Source of the DNA: JAZDCJ01 sp036311985
Lineage (GTDB): Bacteria > Actinomycetota > Actinomycetes > Actinomycetales > Micrococcaceae
DNA: 64,000 bases
Assembly: GCF_036311985.1 (NCBI RefSeq)
Contig: NZ_JAZDCJ010000012.1
Direction: 5' to 3' (one strand)
The translations under genes were made by a program, and so were the position numbers. This document shows, in pieces, positions 26,419 to 35,610 of this stretch (positions are counted from its first letter, which is position 1; each line of letters opens with the position of its first letter). Under the pieces are notes generated by a model. The model was given only the letters and a program-made list of their open reading frames with translations. It ran no database searches and was not told the DNA's origin.

Positions 26419-27732
26419 CTAGGCTCCCGGAACCGCCGCGGCGGCCGCCTCGGCGGCGGCCGGGAGGGCGGCGTGGATCCGTTCCATGGCCGCGTCGTCG
26501 TGCGCCGCGGAGAGGAACCACGCCTCGAACACGCTCGGCGGCAGGTAGACGCCCGCCTCCAGCATGGAGTGGAAGAACGGCGCGTAGCGGAAGGCCTCCT
26601 GCGCCTGCGCGTCGGCGTAGTCGGACACGCCGCGCGCGGAGGTGCCGAACGCGATCGAGAACAGGTTCCCGGCGCGCTGGATGGAGTGGTCCACGCCGGC
26701 GGCGTCGAGGGCCGCGCCGACGGCGGCGGAGAGCTCGAGGCTGCGGGCGTCGACGAACGCGTAGACGTCGCGGGTCGCGTGCGTCAGCGTGGCGACGCCG
26801 GCGGCCATGGCGACGGGGTTCCCCGAGAGCGTCCCGGCCTGGTAGACGGGGCCGGTCGGCGCGAGGTGGTCCATGACCTCGGCCCGGCCGCCGAGCGCGG
26901 CCGTGGGCAGCCCGCCGCCGATCACCTTGCCGAAGGTGAACAGGTCCGGGGTCCAGCCCTCCCCCGCGCCGGTGAGGCCCCAGTAGCCGGAGTAGCCGGT
27001 CCGGAAGCCCGTGAGCACCTCGTCCAGGATCAGCAGCGCGCCGTGGGCCGCGGTGGTCCGGGACAGGAAGGCGTTGAAGCCCTCGGCCGGGGTGACGACG
27101 CCCATGTTGGCGGGTGCGGCCTCCGTGATCACGGCGGCGATGCGGTCGCCGTGCTCCGCGAACGCGGCCTCGACCGCGGCGGGATCGTTGTACGGGAGCA
27201 CGAGGGTCTCCGCTGCCGTCGCGGCGGTCACGCCGGCCGATCCGGGCAGGGCGAGCGTCGCCAGGCCGGATCCGGCCGCGGCGAGGAGCGAGTCCAGGTG
27301 GCCGTGGTAGCAGCCGGCGAACTTCACGATCAGCTCGCGTCCGGTGAAGCCGCGGGCCAGCCGCACCGCGGTCATGGTGGCCTCGGTGCCCGTGGAGACC
27401 ATGCGCAGGCGCTCGACGCCGGGAACGCGTTCCATGACGAGCTCGGCCAGGCGGCCCTCGGCCGGCGTGGAGGCGCCGAAGGACAGCCCGTGGTCCACGG
27501 CCTCATGCACCGCGGCCTGCACGGCCGGGTGCTTGTGCCCGAGCAGGGCCGGGCCCCACGAGCAGACCAGGTCCACGTACGTCCGGCCGTCGGCGTCGGT
27601 GAGGTACGGGCCCTCGGCGTCGACCATGAAGCGCGGGGTTCCGCCCACGGAGCCGAAGGCTCGCACGGGCGAGTTCACCCCGCCCGGCATGAGCGTGCGG
27701 GCGCGTTCGAAGAGTTCCTCGGAGGTGGTCAT
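26419..27732 (-). CDS. hemL: Glutamate-1-semialdehyde 2,1-aminomutase
   Basis: A 437-residue PLP enzyme that converts glutamate-1-semialdehyde to 5-aminolevulinate, the second step of the C5 route begun by HemA. The PLP lysine is in DLFTFGKVIGGGLPTAALGG near residue 270. Other family marks are MPGGVNSPVRAFGSVGGTPR at the start, KFAGCYHGHLDSLL, and VITEAAPANMGVV. It is the last gene of the minus-strand hem operon, 3 bp after hemB. Confidence 0.95.
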   Translation of the reverse strand: MTTSEELFERARTLMPGGVNSPVRAFGSVGGTPRFMVDAEGPYLTDADGRTYVDLVCSWGPALLGHKHPAVQAAVHEAVDHGLSFGASTPAEGRLAELVMERVPGVERLRMVSTGTEATMTAVRLARGFTGRELIVKFAGCYHGHLDSLLAAAGSGLATLALPGSAGVTAATAAETLVLPYNDPAAVEAAFAEHGDRIAAVITEAAPANMGVVTPAEGFNAFLSRTTAAHGALLILDEVLTGFRTGYSGYWGLTGAGEGWTPDLFTFGKVIGGGLPTAALGGRAEVMDHLAPTGPVYQAGTLSGNPVAMAAGVATLTHATRDVYAFVDARSLELSAAVGAALDAAGVDHSIQRAGNLFSIAFGTSARGVSDYADAQAQEAFRYAPFFHSMLEAGVYLPPSVFEAWFLSAAHDDAAMERIHAALPAAAEAAAAAVPGA

Positions 27733-27735
27733 GGC

Positions 27736-28719
27736 CTAGCGTCCTTCCTTCAGCCAGCCGGCAAGCTCGGCGGCCCAGTACGTCAATACGGTGTCGGCGC
27801 CGGCGCGGCGGATGCCGAGCACGGATTCGGTGATGGCGGCGCGGCGGTCGATCCAGCCGTTGGCGGCGGCGGCCTCGATCATCGCGTACTCGCCGGAGAT
27901 CTGGTAGGCGGAGACGGGCACCGGGGACATCGCGGCGATGTCCGCGACGATGTCCAGGTAGCTCATGGCCGGTTTGACCATGACCATGTCAGCGCCCTCC
28001 TCGAGGTCCAGCTCGACCTCGAGGACGGCCTCGCGGCGGTTGGCGGCGTCCATCTGGTACGTCCGGCGGTCCCCGGTGAGCTGGGAGTCCACGGCCTCGC
28101 GGAACGGCCCGTAGAACGCGGAGGCGTACTTGGCGGCGTAGGCCAGCACGGCGGTGTCCTGGAAGCCGGAGGTGTCGAGCGCCTGCCGGATGACGGCGAC
28201 CTGGCCGTCCATCATGCCGGAGGGGCCGAGCACGTGGGCGCCCGCCTCCGCCTGCGCCACGGCCATTTCCGCGTAGACCTCGAGGGTCGCGTCGTTGTCC
28301 ACGCGGCCGGCCTCGTCCAGCACGCCGCAGTGGCCGTGGTCGGTGAACTCGTCGAGGCACACGTCGCTCATGACCACGAGCGAGTCGCCGACCTCGGCGC
28401 GGACGACCCGCAGGGCGCGGTTGAGCACGCCGTCCGGGTCGATGCCCGCGCTGCCGACGGCATCGCGCACGGCGGGGATCCCGAAGAGCATGATGCCGCC
28501 CAGACCCAGCTCCGCGGCCTCGGCGGCGGCCCGCTTGAGCGTGTCGGTGGTGTGCTGGACGACGCCGGGCATGGAGGTGATGGGGTTCGGCGCGTCCAGG
28601 CCCTCGCGGATGAAGGCCGGCAGGATCAGCTGCTGCGGGGCGATCAGCGTCTCGGCGGCGAGCCGGCGCATCGCGGGCGTGGTGCGCAGCCGGCGGGGCC
28701 GGTGGTGGGGAAAGGCCAT
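27736..28719 (-). CDS. hemB: Delta-aminolevulinic acid dehydratase (porphobilinogen synthase)
   Basis: A 327-residue enzyme that condenses two 5-aminolevulinates to porphobilinogen. Catalytic lysines lie in LAYAAKYASAFYGPFREAV and MVMVKPAMSYLDIVADIAAM. The metal site reads DVCLDEFTDHGHCG, with an Asp where zinc enzymes have the second Cys, so this is probably the Mg/K-dependent rather than the three-cysteine zinc type. ATG 28719 has AAGGAG 6 nt upstream; the much longer upstream frame is unrelated. A 50-bp gap before it contains TACGCT, a possible internal promoter. Confidence 0.94.
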   Translation of the reverse strand: MAFPHHRPRRLRTTPAMRRLAAETLIAPQQLILPAFIREGLDAPNPITSMPGVVQHTTDTLKRAAAEAAELGLGGIMLFGIPAVRDAVGSAGIDPDGVLNRALRVVRAEVGDSLVVMSDVCLDEFTDHGHCGVLDEAGRVDNDATLEVYAEMAVAQAEAGAHVLGPSGMMDGQVAVIRQALDTSGFQDTAVLAYAAKYASAFYGPFREAVDSQLTGDRRTYQMDAANRREAVLEVELDLEEGADMVMVKPAMSYLDIVADIAAMSPVPVSAYQISGEYAMIEAAAANGWIDRRAAITESVLGIRRAGADTVLTYWAAELAGWLKEGR

Positions 28720-28769
28720 GGGGTGCTCCTTCGGGTCGGTCTCAAGCGTAGTGGGGTGGCCGGGCGGGG

Positions 28770-29867
28770 TCAGGGGCCCGCGATCGCAACGGCCCAGGCG
28801 TCGGCCAGGCCGGCCGGGGTGGGTTCGGCGGCGGTGCCCGCGGGCTCGACGCCGTGGGAACGCAGCTCGGCCGCCGTGCTGTGGCCGATCGCGACGGCCG
28901 CGAGGCCGGCCGGGAATCCACCGGCCACCTCGAGGTAGCGGCGCACGATGCTCGGCGAGGTGAAGAACACGGCTCCCACGCCCGCGGGGGCTCCGTGGGC
29001 GGCGGCCAGCGCCTCGGCGTCGATCTCGACGACGCCGGGCCCGGCGGGCCCCGCGGAGCTGGCAGACCCGGTGCCCGTGGTCTCCGTGGCGCCCGCGATG
29101 GCGAGCGAGGCGGTGAGGCGCCGTCCGGGCGCGGCCGGCGCTTCCACGGTGTGGTAGGCGATCACGGCCTCGGCTGCCCACCCGGCCGTCGTCAGCCCCT
29201 GCTCGAGGGTGCCCGCGGCGAGGTCCGCCTGGGGCAGGAACGCGCGGACCGAACGCCGCGGGGACCAAGCGGCGTCGGCCGCGTCCGCCTCGTGCTCCGC
29301 GAGCGGGTCCTGCCCGCGAGCCGCACCGGCACCGGCCACGCCGGCGACGTGGCCGCGGCTGGCACGGCGCCCCGTGCCGGCCCCGTCGACGAGGGCGAGC
29401 TGGTTCCATTCGGCGAGGATCCCCTCGGCGGACTGCTCGTGGGGCTGGAAGTCGATCCCGATCCCCTCGGCCGCGGCGGCCCGCGCGGTCGCGGAGCCGA
29501 CGGCGCAGACGCGCGTTCCGGGCGGCACGGCGAGCGTCAGCCCGAGGGCGGCGGCGCGCTGCTTGAGCGCCCGGACCGTGGTGATCGAGGTCAGCACCAT
29601 CCAGTCGTAGCCGCCGTCGAGGAAGCGGGTCAGCGCCGCGTCGAGCGCCCCGGTGTCCGCGGGGAGCTCGAAGTCGATGAGCGGGCACAGGACGGTGGAG
29701 GCGCCGCGGGCGCGCAGCTCGGCCACGGTCGCGGCGGCCCGGTCGGGGCTGCGCAGCAGCAGCGCGGCGCGGCCGGCCAGCGCTCCGGCGTCGCGGCCAC
29801 CGTCCGGGCCCGTTCCCCGGCCGCCGCCCGCCTCCGCGCGCGGCTCGCCGCCCCGCTCCTGCCGCAC
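28770..29867 (-). CDS. hemD: Uroporphyrinogen-III synthase
   Basis: A 365-residue HemD, longer than the usual 250-270. It closes and inverts hydroxymethylbilane to uroporphyrinogen III. Recognisable parts are LAGRAALLLRSPDRAAATVA near residue 30, YDWMVLTSITTVRALKQR near 87, and VGAVFFTSPSIVRRYLEVAG near 305, with TAVAIGHSTAAELRSHG-like residues following. The extra length is an Ala/Gly-rich insert near residues 155-200 and an N-terminal extension. It starts 2 bp after hemC. Confidence 0.88.
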   Translation of the reverse strand: MRQERGGEPRAEAGGGRGTGPDGGRDAGALAGRAALLLRSPDRAAATVAELRARGASTVLCPLIDFELPADTGALDAALTRFLDGGYDWMVLTSITTVRALKQRAAALGLTLAVPPGTRVCAVGSATARAAAAEGIGIDFQPHEQSAEGILAEWNQLALVDGAGTGRRASRGHVAGVAGAGAARGQDPLAEHEADAADAAWSPRRSVRAFLPQADLAAGTLEQGLTTAGWAAEAVIAYHTVEAPAAPGRRLTASLAIAGATETTGTGSASSAGPAGPGVVEIDAEALAAAHGAPAGVGAVFFTSPSIVRRYLEVAGGFPAGLAAVAIGHSTAAELRSHGVEPAGTAAEPTPAGLADAWAVAIAGP

Positions 29868-29869
29868 GC

Positions 29870-30895
29870 CTAGAGTCCCGCCAGGTCCGCGGCGCCCTCA
29901 CGCAGCAGGGCGACGGCGAGCTCGGCGCCGAGGGCGGCGGCGCCCTCGACCGTGAGCTCGCGCCCGCGGGCCGTGCGGCGCAGGGTATCCGACCCGTCGG
30001 GCGCGCAGGCGACGGCCTCGAGGACCAACGAGTCGCCCTCGATCCTCGCCAGCGCGCCGATGGGCGCGGCACACCCGGCCTCGAGCCGGTTCAGCAGCGC
30101 GCGCTCGGCGGTCACGGCGAGCCGCGTGGGCACGTCGTCGAGCTGCTCGAGGGCCTTCGCGAGGGGCCCGGAGGCGGCCGTCTCGGGGCGGCACTCCACG
30201 GCGAGCGCCCCCTGGCCCGGCGCGGGCAGCATGACCGAGGGATCGAGGAGCTCGGTCACGTGCCGGCCCAGGCCGAGCCGCTCCAGGCCCGCGGCGGCGA
30301 GGACGACGGCGTCGAGGTCGCCGTGGGCGGTCCGGCCCACCCCGCCGTCGTCGGCGGGCTTCGCGGCGCCCTTGACGCGGCCCAGCCGGGTGCCGACGTT
30401 GCCGCGGATGTCCACGATCTCCAGATCGGGGCGCGCGGCCTTCAGCTGCGCTGCGCGGCGCGGCGAACCCGTGCCGACGGTGGCTCCGGCCGGCAGCCCG
30501 GCGAGCGTCAGTCCGTCGCGGGCGCACAGGGCGTCGCGCACGTCGACGCGCGGCGGCGTCGCCGCGACGACGAGCCCCTCGGGCTGCGCCGTCGGCAGGT
30601 CCTTGAGAGAGTGCACGGCGATGTCGCAGCCGCCCTCGAGCAGGGACACGCGCAGCGCAGCGGCGAAGACGCCGGTGCCGCCGAGCTGGGACAGCGGCCC
30701 GCTCGTCACGTCGCCCTCGGTCTTGACGTGGATGGTCTCCGCGCGCATCCCGCTCAGGCGCTCGAGCGCCTCGGCGACATGCCCCGTCTGGGTCGTCGCG
30801 AGCGCGGATCCGCGCGTGCCGATCCGGAACCCGGCCCCCGCGGCGGCGGGCTCCCGCGACGAGGGCGCGGCCCCGGCGTCGTTCGCCTCCCGCAT
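29870..30895 (-). CDS. hemC: Hydroxymethylbilane synthase (porphobilinogen deaminase)
   Basis: A 341-residue enzyme polymerising four porphobilinogens. The N-terminus of the fold is FRIGTRGSALATTQTGHVAE; the dipyrromethane cofactor is attached at the Cys of LEAGCAAPIGALAR near residue 270. DVRDALCARDGLTL and IDIRGNVGTRLGRV-type motifs are present. ATG 30895 shares a base with the hemH stop (TGATG). About 20 residues before the fold are Ala/Ser-rich and contain the dispersed repeat (NDAGAAP). Confidence 0.94.
   Translation of the reverse strand: MREANDAGAAPSSREPAAAGAGFRIGTRGSALATTQTGHVAEALERLSGMRAETIHVKTEGDVTSGPLSQLGGTGVFAAALRVSLLEGGCDIAVHSLKDLPTAQPEGLVVAATPPRVDVRDALCARDGLTLAGLPAGATVGTGSPRRAAQLKAARPDLEIVDIRGNVGTRLGRVKGAAKPADDGGVGRTAHGDLDAVVLAAAGLERLGLGRHVTELLDPSVMLPAPGQGALAVECRPETAASGPLAKALEQLDDVPTRLAVTAERALLNRLEAGCAAPIGALARIEGDSLVLEAVACAPDGSDTLRRTARGRELTVEGAAALGAELAVALLREGAADLAGL
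30864..30883 (-). repeat. Dispersed repeat copy in the HemC N-terminus
   Basis: The minus strand reads ACGACGCCGGGGCCGCGCC (30864-30882), in frame as DAGAAP within the flexible N-terminal extension. Confidence 0.6.
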
Positions 30896-32010
30896 CACGG
30901 CCGCGGCCCGGCCGGCGTCCCGACGAGCTCGACGCAGCACCCGGTGGAGCAGATCGCGTCCCAGTCGCCGGGCACGCGCTGCTCGCCGTGCGCGGGGAGA
31001 GGGGCCCCGCCGTCGTCCACGAGGGACTCGGCGAGGACGTCCACGAGGCCGGAGACGAACGCGGCGTGCGTGCCGGGGGTCGGGACGCGGTGGAAGGCCA
31101 GGCCGAGCTCCGCGCACGTGTCCTTGGCCTCGGTGTCGAGGTCCCACAGGACCTCCATGTGGTCCGAGACGAAGCCGATCGGGACCACGACGACGCCGCG
31201 CGTCCCTCCGGCGGCGTACTCTTCGAGCGCGTCATTGACGTCCGGTTCGAGCCACGGCACGTGCGGCGCGCCGGAACGGGACTGGAAGACGAGGGACCAC
31301 TCGAGGCCCGCGGCCTCCGGGACCGTCTCCATGAGGGTCCGGGCCACGGCCAGGTGCTGCGCCGAGTAGACGTCGGTGCCGAACTCCCCGGCGATCGACG
31401 CCGGCCCCTGGGCCTCGGCCGTCGCGGTGGGGATGGAGTGCGTGACGAACACGATCCGCGGGGCCGCGTCCTGCTCGCCGCGGTCGGCCAGCTGCGCACG
31501 CACGTCGGCGATGCCGGCGGCGAGCCCCTCGGCGAAGGGGTCGATGAACGCCTTGTCCTGGAAGAACTGGCGGACCTTGACGACCTCGAGCCTGCCCTCC
31601 AGGCCGGTGGACTCGAGGCCGGCCGCGATGTCCTCGCGGTACTGGCGGCAGCTCGAGTAGCCGGCGTAGGCACTCGTGACGAGCATGAGCACGCGGCGGT
31701 GCCCGTCGTCGTACATCTCCTGCAGCGCGGCCGGGATGTAGGGGTCCCAGTTGCGGTTGCCCCAATACAGCGGCAAGCCCCAGCGGCGCCGGGCGATCTC
31801 GCCCTCGAGCGCGGCCAGCAGCTCCCGGTTCTGCTCGTTGATGGGGCTCACCCCGCCGTTGGCCCGGTAGTGGGTCGCGACCTCCTCGAGCCGTTCGTCG
31901 GGGATCCCGCGGCCGGCCGTGACGTTGCGCAGGAAGGGGATCACGTCGTCCTGGCCCTCGGGGCCGCCGAAGGAGGCCAGCAGGACGGCGTCGAAGCCGT
32001 GCGCGCTCAA
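30895..32010 (-). CDS. hemH: Ferrochelatase, coproporphyrin type
   Basis: A 371-residue ferrochelatase. In organisms with HemQ it inserts iron into coproporphyrin III. Motifs include FDAVLLASFGGPEGQDDVIP at the start, TSAYAGYSSCRQYREDI near residue 112, FVTHSIPTATAEAQGP near 190, and WSLVFQSRSGAPHVPWLEPD near 240. Cysteines in YSSCRQY and the C-terminal CSTGCC match the pattern that binds a [2Fe-2S] cluster in actinobacterial ferrochelatases. TTG 32010 overlaps the hemQ stop (TTGA) and has GGAGG 8 nt upstream, so I prefer it over longer starts. Confidence 0.92.
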   Translation of the reverse strand: MSAHGFDAVLLASFGGPEGQDDVIPFLRNVTAGRGIPDERLEEVATHYRANGGVSPINEQNRELLAALEGEIARRRWGLPLYWGNRNWDPYIPAALQEMYDDGHRRVLMLVTSAYAGYSSCRQYREDIAAGLESTGLEGRLEVVKVRQFFQDKAFIDPFAEGLAAGIADVRAQLADRGEQDAAPRIVFVTHSIPTATAEAQGPASIAGEFGTDVYSAQHLAVARTLMETVPEAAGLEWSLVFQSRSGAPHVPWLEPDVNDALEEYAAGGTRGVVVVPIGFVSDHMEVLWDLDTEAKDTCAELGLAFHRVPTPGTHAAFVSGLVDVLAESLVDDGGAPLPAHGEQRVPGDWDAICSTGCCVELVGTPAGPRP

Positions 32011-32714
32011 CGCAGGACCTCCGCCGCCTCGGCCGCGCCGATCCGGCGGCCGGTGTAGAACGGGATCTCCTCGCGCACGTGGTTGCGGGCGTCGGTGTAG
32101 CGCAAGTGGCGCATCATGTCCACGAGGTCGATCAGCTCGGGGGCCTCGAGGCAGATCATCCACTCGAAGTCGTTCAGGGCGAAGGAGGCCACCGTGTTGG
32201 CCAGGACCTGGGGGAAGTCGCGGCCCAGGATGCCGTGCTCGCGCAGCATCTTCCCGCGCTCGGCCGGATCCAGGAGGTACCAGTCGTAGGAGCGGACGAA
32301 CGGGTACACGGTCATCCATTCGCTCGGCTCCTTGCCGCGCGCGAACGCCGGCGAGTGGTCCTTGGCGAACTCGGCCTCGCGGTGCACGCCCATGGCGGAC
32401 CAGGCGATCGAGGTCTCGGCGAAGAGGTAGCTGCGGCGGATCTTGCGCACGGCCTCCTGGAGCTTCTCGGCGGAGGGGCCGTGGAGCCAGGTCATGACGT
32501 CGGCGTCCTCGCGCATCGCGGAGACGTCGTAGATCCCGCGCAGGGTGATCCCGTCGGCGGCGAGCTCCTCCACGAGCGCCTCGAACGCGGCCACGCCCTC
32601 GGAGCGGTCCAGGTCGGACTCGCGCTTGAACACCGTCCAGAGCGTGAAGTACAGGGTGTCGCCCTCGCGCTCACGGTCGGCGAGCACGGGGCTGTTGGAA
32701 GGATTCTCGCTCAT
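32007..32714 (-). CDS. hemQ: Coproheme decarboxylase HemQ
   Basis: A 235-residue chlorite-dismutase-like protein that oxidatively decarboxylates coproheme to haem b, the last step of the coproporphyrin-dependent route. The catalytic tyrosine is in YPFVRSYDWYLLDP near residue 135-148, and the probable haem-ligand histidine in KMLREHGILGRDFP near 158. It is followed with a 4-nt overlap by hemH. The presence of HemQ rather than HemN/HemF-type genes fixes the pathway. Confidence 0.94.
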   Translation of the reverse strand: MSENPSNSPVLADREREGDTLYFTLWTVFKRESDLDRSEGVAAFEALVEELAADGITLRGIYDVSAMREDADVMTWLHGPSAEKLQEAVRKIRRSYLFAETSIAWSAMGVHREAEFAKDHSPAFARGKEPSEWMTVYPFVRSYDWYLLDPAERGKMLREHGILGRDFPQVLANTVASFALNDFEWMICLEAPELIDLVDMMRHLRYTDARNHVREEIPFYTGRRIGAAEAAEVLR

Positions 32715-32761
32715 CGCGGGGCCTCTTTCTGGTGGTTCGGGGCAAGGGGTCGGTTCAGGGG

Positions 32762-34354
32762 TCAGCTCGCGCTGATGGCGAGCCGGGAGCGGGTGTCGGC
32801 CACGACGGCGGCGAGCCCGGTCCCGGAGAGCCAGGCGCCGACGACGTCGATGTCCTCGAGCGCCTCGACGGCCGCACGGAACGCGTCGACGCGGGACCGG
32901 TGGCCCGTCGTGGCGAACGGCAGGGCCGCGTCCCAGCGGATGACGTCCCAGCCGAGCACGTCGGCCTCGGCCAGCTCAGTACCGAGCAGTGCGGACGCGT
33001 CGGACACGGCGGCGTGGAACAGCTCCTCGTCGCTGCCGGCCGGGCCGGGGCCGTCGGAGACCCGGCCGTAGGACAGGCGCAGCACGTGGGTGCCGGGGCC
33101 GGCCTCGTCGTGGAGCCAGTCCCACTTGGCGCTCGCGTGCGTGAGCGCCTTGGCCCGCACGCCCGGGGCGTCGGCGGCCACGAGCAGTCCCGTGCCGCGC
33201 GGCGCGTCGTCGAGCTCGGGGCGGTCGACGACGAGGGTCACGAGGGCGACCCCGGCGCCGTCCCCCGGGCGGTGGGCCGCGAGCTCCTGGTCCAGGGGCG
33301 TCAGCAGGTCGACGGCGGCCGGGCCGGTCGTCGCGATGACGACGCGGTGGGCGGCGGCCGTGCGCGGGGCCCCGTCGGCCCCGGCGAGTACGACGTTCCA
33401 GGACGGCGCCTGGCCCGGCGCGGCCCCGGCGTCGTCCTGCACCGGCTGTGCGGCGGAGTCGGCCTCCGGGTCCGCGGGCGCCCGGTCGGCGTCTGGCGCG
33501 GGGCCGTCGGCCGGTCCCGCGGGCTCGATCGCGACCGCCCGCAGGCCGGTGTGGAGCGCGGCCCCGCGCTCGGTCAGCTCGGCCACGAGGGCGGTGCTCA
33601 GCCGGTGCATGCCGCCGGCGAGCCCGGCGACGGCGGAACCGGCGGGCGCCGCCTGCCGCACGGCGGCGACGGCGCGGGCCAGGGATCCGTGGCGGACGAC
33701 GCCGGAGCGCAACCCGGGCGCGACGGCGTCGGCGTCGAGCGTGTCCGGGTCCGCCGAGTGCACGCCCGAGACGACGGGGGCCACGAGCCCCTCGAGGACG
33801 GCGGAGCCCATGCGGGCCCGCACGAGCTCGCCCAGGCTCAGGGAGCCCTCCTCGAAGTGGCGCGGGACCGGCATCGCGAGGTCGGCGGCCGCCCGCAGGG
33901 AGGCGGCGGAACCGATGACGGCCTTGACGTCCTCGGCGCGCGGGTCCCCGGGAATGCCCAGGATCCCGGTTTGCGGCAGGGGGTGGGCGGCGGCCCGGCC
34001 CCCGTGGCCCTTCGAGTAGAGCCAGGCCCCGCCGGGGCGCGGGGCGACGACGTCCCCGCCCAGCCCGAGCTCGTCCAGCAGCTCGGCGACGGCCGTGTTC
34101 CGGGTCGCGAACGACTCCGCGCCCGCGTCCAGCACGAGCCCGTCGACGGTGTGGGAGGCGACGCAGCCGCCGAACGCCTCCGTGGCCTCGAAGAGCTCCA
34201 CGGCGTAGCCGGCGATCGCGAGCTCGCGCGCGGCGACGAGCCCCGCGATCCCGCCGCCGACGACGACGGCCGCGCGGCGGGGCGCGGCCCGTTCCGTGCC
34301 GTCCGGGGCGGCTTCGCCGTGGCGGCCGTGGGCGGCGTGGTGCCGGTGCGGCAT
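32762..34354 (-). CDS. hemY: Coproporphyrinogen III oxidase (HemY/CgoX)
   Basis: A 530-residue FAD enzyme, longer than the usual ~470. The FAD-binding loop is AAVVVGGGIAGLVAARELAI near residue 33, followed by VLDAGAESFATRN. It oxidises coproporphyrinogen III to coproporphyrin III. The extra length is a low-complexity Asp/Pro/Ala insert near residues 285-325, placed inside the FAD-enzyme fold and carrying the dispersed repeat (DDAGAAP). The N-terminus is His-rich (MPHRHHAAHGRHGE). ATG 34354 has AAAGGA upstream. Order: hemE, hemY, hemQ, hemH. Confidence 0.9.
   Translation of the reverse strand: MPHRHHAAHGRHGEAAPDGTERAAPRRAAVVVGGGIAGLVAARELAIAGYAVELFEATEAFGGCVASHTVDGLVLDAGAESFATRNTAVAELLDELGLGGDVVAPRPGGAWLYSKGHGGRAAAHPLPQTGILGIPGDPRAEDVKAVIGSAASLRAAADLAMPVPRHFEEGSLSLGELVRARMGSAVLEGLVAPVVSGVHSADPDTLDADAVAPGLRSGVVRHGSLARAVAAVRQAAPAGSAVAGLAGGMHRLSTALVAELTERGAALHTGLRAVAIEPAGPADGPAPDADRAPADPEADSAAQPVQDDAGAAPGQAPSWNVVLAGADGAPRTAAAHRVVIATTGPAAVDLLTPLDQELAAHRPGDGAGVALVTLVVDRPELDDAPRGTGLLVAADAPGVRAKALTHASAKWDWLHDEAGPGTHVLRLSYGRVSDGPGPAGSDEELFHAAVSDASALLGTELAEADVLGWDVIRWDAALPFATTGHRSRVDAFRAAVEALEDIDVVGAWLSGTGLAAVVADTRSRLAISAS
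33417..33437 (-). repeat. Dispersed repeat copy in the HemY insert
   Basis: All 21 bases are identical to 50115-50135. The minus strand contains GACGACGCCGGGGCCGCGCC, in frame as DDAGAAP in the low-complexity insert. Confidence 0.7.
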
Positions 34355-34413
34355 CGCGGTCCTTTCGTCGGTGGCTTCAGGTCTCGGGCGCGGGCCGGCG
34401 GGCCCGCGGCGCG

Positions 34414-35475
34414 TCAGGGGGCCACGGAGTGGATGAGTTCGACGACGCGCGTGAGCACCTCGGGATCGGTCTCCGGCGGGACGCCGTGGCCGAGGTTGAC
34501 GACGTGGGCGGGCGCCTCGTCGCCGGACGCGAGGACCTCGCGGACGTGGCGCTCGAGCACCTCCCACGGGGCGGAGAGCAGGGCCGGGTCGATGTTGCCC
34601 TGCAGCGGCACGGTGCCGCCGAGGCGGCGGTTGGCCTCGGCGAGCGGGAGCCGGTAGTCCACGCCCATGACGTCGACCCCGACGCCGTGCATCGCGGCCA
34701 GCAGCTCGGACGTGCCGGTGCCGAAGTGCACGAGCGGGGCGCCGAGGTCACGGACGTGGTCCAGGGCGCGCGCGGAGGCCGGGGCGACGTGGCGCTCGTA
34801 GTCCGCCAGGCCCAGGCTGCCGGCCCAGGAGTCGAAGAGCTGTCCGGCGCTCGCGCCGGCCTCGAGCTGCGCGCGGAGGAACTGCCCGGAGGCGTCGGCC
34901 GCCCACGCCGCCAGGGCCTCCCAGGCCTCCGGGTCGGCGTGCATCATGGTCCGCGGACCCAGGTGGTCGCGGGAGGGGCGGCCCTCGACCATGTAGGCGG
35001 CGAGGGTGAACGGCGCGCCGGCGAAGCCGATGAGCGGGGTGGATCCGAGCTGCTCGACCGTGAGCGCGACGGCCTCGCGGATCGGGTCGAGGGCTCCGGG
35101 CTCGAGCCGCGGCAGGGCCGCGACGTCGGCGGCGCTGCGGACCGGAGTGCCGAGGACGGGACCGACGCCGGGGACGATGTCGACGTCGATGCCGGCGAGC
35201 TTGAGCGGGATGACGATGTCGGAGAAGAAGATCCCGGCGTCGACGTCGTGGCGGCGCACCGGCTGGAGCGTGATCTCGGAGGCGAGCTCGGGGCGCAGGC
35301 ACGAATCGAGCATCGCGATGCCCTCGCGCAGCTCCCGGTACTCCGGCAGCGAGCGGCCGGCCTGGCGCATGAACCAGACGGGGCGCCGCTCCGGCGTCCC
35401 CCCGCGGTAGGCGGTGATCAGGGGGGAACCGGATGTACGGCCATCCATCAGCGGGTGGCTTGCGCTCAACGTCAT
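34414..35475 (-). CDS. hemE: Uroporphyrinogen decarboxylase
   Basis: A 353-residue enzyme removing four carboxyls from uroporphyrinogen III to give coproporphyrinogen III. Signatures are RRPVWFMRQAGRSLPEYREL near residue 28, FFSDIVIPLKLAGIDVDIVP, and LIGFAGAPFTLAAYMVEGRP. ATG 35475 follows a CAGAAT box by 6 nt and heads the minus-strand hem operon; the open frame continues upstream but is not family-like. It is divergent from hemA across 135 bp, so this short region probably holds both haem promoters. Confidence 0.94.
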   Translation of the reverse strand: MTLSASHPLMDGRTSGSPLITAYRGGTPERRPVWFMRQAGRSLPEYRELREGIAMLDSCLRPELASEITLQPVRRHDVDAGIFFSDIVIPLKLAGIDVDIVPGVGPVLGTPVRSAADVAALPRLEPGALDPIREAVALTVEQLGSTPLIGFAGAPFTLAAYMVEGRPSRDHLGPRTMMHADPEAWEALAAWAADASGQFLRAQLEAGASAGQLFDSWAGSLGLADYERHVAPASARALDHVRDLGAPLVHFGTGTSELLAAMHGVGVDVMGVDYRLPLAEANRRLGGTVPLQGNIDPALLSAPWEVLERHVREVLASGDEAPAHVVNLGHGVPPETDPEVLTRVVELIHSVAP

Positions 35476-35481
35476 GCCTTG

Positions 35482-35487
35482 ATTCTG
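35482..35487 (-). promoter_or_regulatory. -10 box of the hemE operon, leaderless spacing
   Basis: CAGAAT on the minus strand ends 6 nt before ATG 35475, within the 135-bp hemE-hemA divergent region. Confidence 0.5.
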
Positions 35488-35610
35488 CCAATGCCGCTGC
35501 GGAACCGCGAATTGCGGCGCCCGCAAGGCGGCGCATCGTGGCCAATCCCACGTCGCGAAGGCTCGCCTTCGATGCGTCGGGAGGGGACGCCGGGCTACCA
35601 TGGGGACACT